From: Mycoplasmataceae bacterium
Lineage (GTDB): Bacteria; Bacillota_I; Bacilli_A; Mycoplasmatales; Metamycoplasmataceae
Assembly (NCBI GenBank): GCA_017511585.1
Contig: JAFWJI010000024.1
Location: 1 to 5,098 of the forward strand
DNA length: 5,098 nt
Reading direction: 5' to 3'
Shown: in pieces, positions 1-5,098 of the stretch
How positions within the stretch are numbered: position 1 is the stretch's first letter
Layout: every line of letters starts with the position of its first letter
Translations under genes and position numbers: made by a program
Notes under the pieces: model-generated
Told to the model about the DNA's origin: nothing
What the model saw: the letters and a program-made list of their open reading frames with translations, nothing else
The model's database searches: none

Positions 1-2
1 TA

Positions 3-572
3 GATAAAAAATGAATTGATTCAATAGAAATTAATGAATTACCTCATGAAATTAGAAAAAGATATAAAAATTTAAACATTCCAGATAATTTTATAGATCA
101 AATTTTAAGTAATTTATATCATTTTGAATTTATTGAAAAAGTTAAATATAAAGATTTATATGAAACAATTAAAATCTTTTTTTCAGAAATAATTCCTTTA
201 GAAAACAAATTAAATAAAAGTCTTGATCAAATAAACATCAATCCTGAAGATTTAAAACAATGTTTAACTATTTTAGAAAAAGGAGAAATATCAGGAAAAC
301 AATTAAAACAATTAATTCCTTTATTAGTTGATAAAAAAGATTCAATTGAAAATATTATTAAAAATAACGGTTTTAAATTAATTTCAGATAAAGATATAAT
401 TGTAAATTGAATAAAAGAAGTTCAAAATGCTAATCCTAATTTATCAAATAATTTCAATGAAAAAAAAGAAAGCACAATAAAATTTATAGCTGGAGAAATT
501 ATGAAAAAATCTAAGGGACAAGCAAATCCTATTTTAACTATTGAATTAATAAAAGAAATTATGGGCGGTTAA
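3..572 (+). CDS. gatB: GatB C-terminal part (Asp/Glu-tRNA amidotransferase subunit B), 5' end outside window
   Basis: GatB is the tRNA-binding and kinase-like subunit of the cytoplasmic GatCAB complex, which amidates Glu-tRNA(Gln) (and in some bacteria Asp-tRNA(Asn)). The frame is open from the left edge and gives 189 residues before TAA at 570-572. Full-length GatB is about 475 residues, so roughly the last 40% is visible. Family marks seen: ELPHEIRKRY near the start (the ELP..R..RY segment at the end of the catalytic cradle), the helical linker containing GEISGK, and the YqeY-like tail with IAGEIMKKSKGQANP near the C-terminus, the classic GatB ending. Two tryptophans are encoded by UGA (12-14 and 408-410). 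The yihY-family gene follows after one intervening codon, so the two are probably co-transcribed. Recognition is by motif from memory; the GQANP tail makes it secure. Confidence 0.93.
563..568 (+). promoter_or_regulatory. Shine-Dalgarno-like GGGCGG before the TTG start of the yihY-family gene
   Basis: GGGCGG is a conspicuous G-rich spot in otherwise AT-rich sequence. It lies seven bases before TTG at 576 and overlaps the last codons of gatB. It differs by one base from a GGGAGG-type ribosome binding site. It also encodes the Gly-Gly end of GatB, so its presence may be partly coincidental. It supports TTG 576 as the start, since no ATG or GTG is available in this frame over the next 280 bases. 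Confidence 0.4.
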
Positions 573-575
573 AAA

Positions 576-1664
576 TTGAGAAAAAGAAAAATAAAAACAG
601 GTTGAGAAGCGGTTCCAATTAAAAAAGAAAAATTTCAAAATACAAAAATTCCTTGAGTTGCTAAATATGAATTTAAAAATCTTAAAGAAGATGGTTTTTT
701 TTCTAAAATAATTAAATTCATAATTAAAATTTCTTTATTTTTCTCATTAGATAATAAAAAGAATTTATCGAAAACAAAAAAGAATGTTACTATTGATATA
801 ACTTATAATACATTATCATCTAGTCAATTCAAATTTATACCTGCTGCAGTTGCTTTTTATTTGCTTTTATCTATTATTCCAATAATTATAATTGTTTTAT
901 CTATTGTCAATATTATAAGTAATAGTTGGAATGTTTTTTTAGTAAATCAAGTCTTGCCTAGAATTATTCCTGGAATACAAACTTTATTTAGTGTAAATAT
1001 ACCATTGAATTCAGCTAATTTAATATTGACATTTATTTTTGTTTTTTCTTCAATATGATTTGCTTCTAAAGGTGTAAATAAGTTTATTGATTCTTTTGTT
1101 GAAATTTATAGTTATAATGATCGTCAGAATTTTATAACAAAAAGAATTAAATCAATGTTAATAGTTACATTTATTTCTATTTATTTTTCTATTATTGCTA
1201 TTTCTTTTGTTCCGTTGGTCCAATTAATTATGAACAATATATCTAATGAAATTATTTATGATTTTATTTTTTATTTGATTTCCTTTTTTTATGTTTTCTT
1301 TTTTGGTTATATTGGGATAGGTTTATTATTTAAATATATTTCTCCATTTAGAATAAAATGAAAATATTTAAATTTAGGTATTTTAACTTCTTTAATCCCT
1401 ATAGTTTTATTCTTTTTATTTTTTTCAACAATTACTAAATTTTTAAATTATGAAAAATTTGGTCTTGTTGGTTCTTTTTTATATTTAGTTATTTTCATTT
1501 TATATATTTCTTATTTTTTACATGCCGGAATTGTTTTTAATGCTTCTTATTATAGAGTTAATGTTTTACATAATATGGTTGTTAAAAAAACTTTTATTTC
1601 TCAAAAAATTGTTCTTATTTTTAAAAATTTATGGCATAAAATTAAGTATTACAAAAGGTCTTAA
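576..1664 (+). CDS. YihY/UPF0761-family integral membrane protein
   Basis: The 362-residue protein starts at TTG 576, the only NTG codon in frame between gatB's TAA (570-572) and codon 861. The lysine-rich N-terminal cytoplasmic segment (about 1-85) precedes six hydrophobic segments near residues 87-114, 149-164, 194-218, 227-252, 268-288 and 299-322, with a basic tail. YihY-family marks are SSIWFASKGVNKFIDS followed by IYSYNDR (about 159-182), the YISPFRIKWKY loop (254-264) and a final helix containing LHAGIVFNASYY (315-326). Tryptophan is UGA at 603, 654, 1056 and 1359 and UGG at 927 and 1632, so a standard-code reading breaks the gene into pieces. The family was once called ribonuclease BN, which is a misassignment; the substrate or role is unknown. 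A YihY-family assignment is strong, the exact start less so. It ends convergently against the minus-strand operon. Confidence 0.87.
1661..1664. other. Shared TTAA: convergent stop codons on both strands
   Basis: The palindrome TTAA gives TAA at 1662-1664 to the plus-strand yihY-family gene and TAA (complement of 1661-1663) to the minus-strand small gene, so the two coding regions overlap by four bases. No GC-rich stem with a T-run is visible on either side. Transcripts from the two directions would therefore run into each other unless termination is factor-dependent or uses weak AT-rich structure. Confidence 0.85.
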
Positions 1665-2062
1665 TCAGATATATTTAATGTTAAATTAATTTTTGTAAAT
1701 TCTTTAAATTCATTAGAATGACTAACTAAATATTCTGTATTTAGATAATTATTATCAATTTTTATTTTGATCAATTTTGTGTAAATATAAAATGTATTTG
1801 ATTCCATTCCTTGAACTACAAAATTATTTTTTACAACTTCATTTAATTTACATGCTAGCGAAGAAATTCCGCTATAAATTTTTATTTCATTTTCATTATA
1901 TTCAATTCTATTTCTTATTTTTGTTTCGTTTCTGTTTTCATCAAAAACAACAACATTAAAATTATCTTCAACATAATTTTCTAATAAATTTGTAGTAAAT
2001 TCAATGATGTTAGATTCTTCATCATTAAAATTTTTATAAATAGATTTAAAATTGATTTTCAT
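1661..2062 (-). CDS. Small hypothetical protein, possibly YwiB/DUF1934-like
   Basis: This 133-residue protein has an ATG start (complement of 2060-2062) that shares one base with the gltX stop (TAATG), so translation is probably coupled to gltX. It has no signal peptide or membrane segment, and one cysteine. The alternation of charged and aliphatic residues suggests a mostly beta-strand fold. Compared with my memory of Bacillus YwiB (DUF1934, lipocalin-like barrel), the order of marks is similar: an acidic DEES turn, then IIEFTT, a strand ending VVVFDE, a strand and SG turn (IKIYSGISS), then YIYTKLIKIKID. This similarity is weak by eye and the function of the family is unknown. In Bacillus ywiB lies beside argS, another aminoacyl-tRNA synthetase gene, as I recall. 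The gene itself is well supported; the family name is tentative. Confidence 0.8.
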   Translation of the reverse strand: MKINFKSIYKNFNDEESNIIEFTTNLLENYVEDNFNVVVFDENRNETKIRNRIEYNENEIKIYSGISSLACKLNEVVKNNFVVQGMESNTFYIYTKLIKIKIDNNYLNTEYLVSHSNEFKEFTKINLTLNISD

Positions 2063-3459
2063 TATATTATTCCTAATCTTTTATATATTTTGTTTTTTCC
2101 AAATAAAAAAATTGTTTTAGCTAGTTCTGGTCCGTGTTCTAAATTTGTAGTTGCTAATCTAATTGGCATAAATAATTCTTTTCCATTTTTCTTTGTTATT
2201 TCTTTTGTTTTATTTATTGCTTCTTGAATTGAATCAACATTAAAATCTCTAATTTTTAATTGTTCAATAAAAACAGTAACAACTTCATTTTCATATTTTT
2301 CTATAGGTTGTAAATCCTTTTTAAACATATTTAAAGAAGTTTGCATTTCATTTATTGTTGAACAACTTTGTTTAAAAGTTTCTACAAATATTTTTTTTCA
2401 TTCATAATTTTCAATTTCTTCAAAATTTAATTTACTTATTAATTCATCATCATCTTTATTTTGCATGTATTTTTTTGAAAATCAATTCATTTTTTGAATA
2501 TCAAATTTAGAAGGTGATTTAGACAATCTTTTATAATCGAATTTACTTATTAATTCATTTTTGTCCATTATTTCTTTTGAATCTGGTGAAGTTCAGCCTA
2601 AAAGAGATAAAAAGTTAAAAATAGCTTCTGGAATATAACCTTGTTTTTTGTAATCTTCGATAAATTGAAATAATGATAAGTCTCTTTTAGATAATTTTTT
2701 ACCCTCCATATTAGTTATTATTGTTAAATGGCCAAATTTAGGAGGATTTCAATTTAGCAAATCATAAATAGCTAGTTGTTTTGGTGTATTTGTAATATGT
2801 TCTTCACCTCTTAAAACATGACTTATATCCATATCATGATCATCTATAACAACAGCAAAATTATATGTAGGATAGCCATCAGATTTTATAATTACCCAAT
2901 CACCAATTTCATCTGAATTAACTATTATTTTTCCTCTTACTAAATCATCTCATTGATAATCTTTGTTTTTAGGTAAAGAAACTCTAATTGAATATTCTTT
3001 ATTTTTAAATCTTCTTTCTTTTTCTTCATCAGAAATTTTTAATCAATTACGATCATATCTAAAAGAAAATATGCCCTTACTTTCTTGTTCTTTTTTTTGT
3101 TGTTCTAATTCTTTTGGTGAATCATATGCAATATATGCAAGGTTGTTTTCGATCATTTGATTTGCAACTAATAAATATCTTTCTAATTTTTCTGATTGAC
3201 GATATTTACCATATTTTGGATTTGGATTTATAGGAGATTCATCTGGCTCAATTCCTAATCAAGAAAGATTTTCTAATTGAGACTTTTCTCCATTTTCAAC
3301 ATTTCTAGCAACATCAGTATCTTCAAGTCTAAAAATGAATTTTCCATTATTGTGTTTTGCAAATAAAAAACAAAATAGTGCTGTTCTAGCACCGCCAATA
3401 TGTAAATATCCTGTAGGAGAAGGAGCGTATCTAGTTCTAATTTCTTTTTTGTTATTCAT
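2062..3459 (-). CDS. gltX: Glutamyl-tRNA synthetase, full length
   Basis: GltX is the cytoplasmic class I synthetase that charges glutamate onto tRNA(Glu) and, where GatCAB replaces GlnRS, probably also onto tRNA(Gln). I read the whole frame: 465 residues, ATG (complement of 3457-3459) to TAA, close to the usual 465-490. N-terminal Rossmann fold: [12 protein letters not shown] with the HIGH-type motif at 20-23, followed by FRLEDTD. Active-site region: DGYPTYNFA (194-202), DDHD, and RGEEH (217-221). KMSKS-type motif: KLSKR (255-259). The C-terminal part is the helical anticodon-binding region. Seven tryptophans are UGA and one is UGG (complement of 2896-2898). The zinc-binding cysteines of the E. 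coli type are absent ([11 protein letters not shown] at 108-118). It lies 36 bases downstream of mtlD, with no clear ribosome binding site in the gap, and overlaps the next gene by one base. Confidence 0.97.
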
Positions 3460-3495
3460 AATTTTATAAATTTTACAAAATCAAAAATAAATTCT

Positions 3496-4605
3496 TTATT
3501 TTATATTTTTTAAAATTTCTTTTGCAAAGTCCTCGCTAATATTTGAAAACTTTACAAGAGTTAAAATAATACCTTCTTTTTTAACGGATTCACCAATTTC
3601 TTTAGATTGCTCATCATCTATTTCAATAAAAGTTAACATTTCATAAATTAATTTACTTAAAATTTCATAATTTAAATTATATTTTTTAAATTTTTTTAAT
3701 AAAGATATTACTCTTTCATTTTCTTTTAATTTTTTAATAGGATCTCTTCTAAGTCTTTTTGTTTTATCTTTAATATTTTTATTAAAAATTCTTTTTTTAT
3801 TAATTTCAATATATTTTTCTAATTCATCATAATCAAAGTTATATTCTTTATTTAAAATCAAAGAAATATTTGAAAATCAAGTATCCAACACATTATTTAA
3901 TTCTTTGAATTTAATAAATTGTTTTTCTTGCATTTCATATAAAAAATTATTATTTTCTTTAAATAAATATCCAAGCATTAAATGTGTTGAGTTTATAATT
4001 CATAATTTTCTATATAAAAAAGGTTCGAAATTATTTGTTCATTTAACATTTTTTGATATTAAATCATCTTTTTTATTTTTGTTATCAAATATAACTTCAA
4101 AATATTTTTCAGTATATATATCCAAATCAGAATTTTGATCAATTTTAAAATTAGGAACAATTTTATCTATTAAACAATCAATATAGTTATGATTTTCATT
4201 TTTATCATTCATTATTGTTTTTAAAATTGTAGATGCCATAAAATCATTTTCAAAAGCAATAATATTTATTTTATTATTTGACAATTTATAAAAAATATGT
4301 TCTAAATCATTTTTTATAAATTGAAAATTTTTAGTTCCTATTGAAGTAGAAATAAATTTTATTTCATAATTTTCAATTGAATTAATTAACTCTTCAATTG
4401 AAGAAAAAATCAAAAAATTGTTAAAAGTTTCTATTTTTTCATTTTCATAATTTATTTTATATTCTTTTTTTTGTTGAAGTTTTTCAACTAATTCTTTATT
4501 ATTATCTAAAAAAATAATTTCAATATTATTGCTTAGATAAATTTTAGATATTAAACCTCTACCAATATTTCCAGCACCAAAGTGTATTGCTGCTATTTTT
4601 TTCAT
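3496..4605 (-). CDS. mtlD: Mannitol-1-phosphate 5-dehydrogenase
   Basis: MtlD interconverts mannitol-1-phosphate and fructose-6-phosphate with NAD(H) in the cytoplasm. The gene runs 369 residues from ATG (complement of 4603-4605) to TAA, near the usual 380. The N-terminal Rossmann domain shows HFGAGNIGRG (8-17) and an acidic residue after the second strand (D34) suited to NAD. The polyol dehydrogenase catalytic signature K-x4-N-x2-H is present as KLWIINSTH, giving K200, N205 and H208. KIVPN precedes it, and the C-terminal helical domain has RLRRDPIKKLKENERVI. Three UGA codons encode Trp; one directly precedes the catalytic region (W189) and one lies inside it (W202). It overlaps the upstream cytidylyltransferase gene by 13 bases. 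No mannitol PTS gene (mtlA, mtlF) is in the window, so it may run in the biosynthetic direction. Another polyol phosphate cannot be excluded. Confidence 0.9.
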
Positions 4606-4615
4606 TTAATATTTT

Positions 4616-4620
4616 CTCCC
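4616..4620 (-). promoter_or_regulatory. Ribosome binding site GGGAG for mtlD
   Basis: On the minus strand GGGAG lies ten bases before the mtlD ATG, inside the end of the cytidylyltransferase gene. It is the clearest Shine-Dalgarno-like site of the minus-strand operon. It supports ATG 4605 as the start, together with the GxGxxG fold beginning right after it. Confidence 0.45.
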
Positions 4621-5014
4621 AATCATTCTAAATCTTCTTTAATTGTAATCTTTCTTAAATTCGATATTTGTTCTAATACTTTGATTTTAAAATTTTTTTT
4701 GATTAGTATTTCACTTAAATCTAAATCTCTTTGTTCATCTAATATATCATCTTTATATTTTTTTAAATCATCTCAATAAAATGATTGAGGATTATAACCA
4801 GCTACAATGTTTTGTTTTTGAATAACTTCCAATATTTCTTTTTCTTCATTTATTTTAAACATTGTATCAAAGACAACATTATTAGTAATTAAACCTTGAT
4901 TAATTCTTGCATTATTTTTATGTAAATCCAAATCTCTTTTATCTAATAAGACTCTTGCTGCTTCATGAATAAAAATTAAATCTCCATCTTTTGCGATTTT
5001 TTTTAAAATATCAT

Positions 5015-5029
5015 TTATTATTATTATTA
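5015..5029. repeat. Short (TTA)5 tract at the head-to-head junction
   Basis: Five TTA units sit between the last recognisable codons of the minus-strand cytidylyltransferase and the plus-strand ATG at 5034. On the minus strand the tract reads as consecutive ATA isoleucine codons. In such AT-rich DNA a five-unit tract can arise by chance, but it marks the junction and would offer microhomology for a rearrangement or a chimeric join. Confidence 0.6.
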
Positions 5030-5033
5030 TTTT

Positions 5034-5098
5034 ATGAATTATATGATTTTATTAGCTGGTGGAATAGGCTCTAGAACTAAATTAAAAATTCCGAAACA
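5034..5098 (+). CDS. N-terminus of an IspD/TarI-like cytidylyltransferase, cut by window end
   Basis: Twenty-one codons are visible from ATG 5034-5036 (a second in-frame ATG is at 5043). They encode ILLAGGIGSRTKLKIPK, and the remaining bases CA probably begin a glutamine codon. This is the nucleotide-binding start of the IspD/TarI family (LAGGxGxR...PKQ), holding the CTP-contacting glycine loop, the arginine and the conserved lysine. No Shine-Dalgarno sequence or promoter is visible before it, only the TTA tract and the opposite-strand gene fragment. It supplies just the region missing from the minus-strand fragment next to it, but in the opposite orientation. It could be the displaced start of the same gene or the start of a paralogue. 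Short length limits certainty. Confidence 0.65.
   Translation, partial: MNYMILLAGGIGSRTKLKIPK

Larger units (their letters stand above)
4593..5033 (-). pseudogene. IspD/TarI-like cytidylyltransferase, N-terminus missing (C-terminal two-thirds)
   Basis: IspD/TarI enzymes transfer CMP from CTP to a polyol phosphate. This frame is open from an in-frame stop (complement of 5049-5051) down to TAG at 4593-4595. Homologous sequence begins near 5015 and covers about 140 residues of a usual 225-240. Family marks in order: IHEAAR (4953-4970, family form HDAAR), DTMFK (4854-4868), NPQSF (4779-4793, family form TPQxF), and SNLRKITIKEDLEW (4623-4664, family form N-KiT-eDL). The N-terminal CTP-binding loop and the lysine of PKQ are absent, and there is no ATG, GTG or TTG before the homology. 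Upstream there is only a run of isoleucine codons. It has three UGA Trp codons and ends 13 bases inside mtlD. Mollicutes generally lack the MEP pathway, so a TarI-like role making a CDP-alditol is likelier than isoprenoid synthesis. Whether the gene is truly broken or miscut by an assembly error is open. Confidence 0.75.

Noticed and set aside
576..1664. Ribonuclease BN annotation for the membrane protein
   Set aside because: That name for YihY-family proteins stems from an old misassignment. The protein is a multi-pass membrane protein with no nuclease motif visible.
2963..3160. Plus-strand open frame inside gltX, and similar ones at 1777-1959, 3905-4138 and 4582-4779
   Set aside because: They lie antisense to well-supported genes, are Phe/Leu/Ser-rich as expected from the complement of AT-rich coding sequence, and show no recognisable motif.
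2347..3258. Apparent fragmentation of gltX, mtlD and the yihY-family gene into separate short frames
   Set aside because: Each break is an in-frame UGA at a position where tryptophan fits the family. I read gltX codon by codon without any frameshift or UAA/UAG, so these are whole genes under code 4.
3460..3495. Promoter or terminator in the 36-base gap between mtlD and gltX
   Set aside because: The gap is nearly pure A/T with no stem and no convincing -10/-35 pair. In this composition any TATAAT-like match is uninformative.
5015..5029. (TTA)5 as a phase-variable promoter spacer like the mycoplasma GAA tracts
   Set aside because: Only five units, in DNA where such tracts are common by chance, with no promoter elements visible around it. 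Kept only as a marker of the junction.
4593..5033. IspD of the MEP isoprenoid pathway as the function of the cytidylyltransferase
   Set aside because: The fold is shared, but mollicutes generally lack this pathway and the coupled partner is a polyol-phosphate dehydrogenase. A CDP-alditol role fits better, though it is unproven.

Overview
The window is very AT-rich, and its genes read through only if UGA means tryptophan. By hand I count 19 in-frame UGA codons against 3 UGG. That points to a mollicute using translation code 4, most likely a Mycoplasma-type bacterium. The gene content fits: GatB, a mycoplasma-style glutamyl-tRNA synthetase, a YihY-family membrane protein, MtlD, and small tightly packed genes with overlapping or touching ends. 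No RNA gene, CRISPR array, insertion sequence or convincing terminator was seen. No stretch over about 40 bases lies outside a gene, apart from the disturbed right end.

Layout. Plus strand, left: the C-terminal part of gatB (3-572) is followed at once by a YihY-family integral membrane protein (576-1664), probably starting at TTG. Minus strand, right to left: the C-terminal part of an IspD/TarI-like cytidylyltransferase (about 5033 to 4593), mtlD (4605-3496), gltX (3459-2062) and a small YwiB/DUF1934-like protein (2062-1661). These four are spaced as one operon, with overlaps of 13 nt and 1 nt and one gap of 36 nt. The two transcription directions converge at 1661-1664, where one TTAA supplies a stop codon to each strand.

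Function. gatB and gltX belong to the same indirect route to Gln-tRNA(Gln): a non-discriminating GluRS mischarges the tRNA and GatCAB amidates it. The cytidylyltransferase and mtlD form a second unit. A mannitol-1-phosphate dehydrogenase translationally coupled to an IspD/TarI-type enzyme resembles the reductase plus cytidylyltransferase pairs that make CDP-alditols for surface polymers. CDP-mannitol (or another CDP-polyol) is the suggested product; this is inference.

The oddest place is the right end. The minus-strand cytidylyltransferase loses its N-terminal nucleotide-binding part near 5013-5033. Directly head to head with the break, the N-terminus of an IspD/TarI-like protein begins on the plus strand (5034 to the window end). 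It carries exactly the kind of motif the minus-strand copy lacks. This is either an inversion breakpoint inside such a gene or a fold-back assembly or amplification chimera near a contig end.
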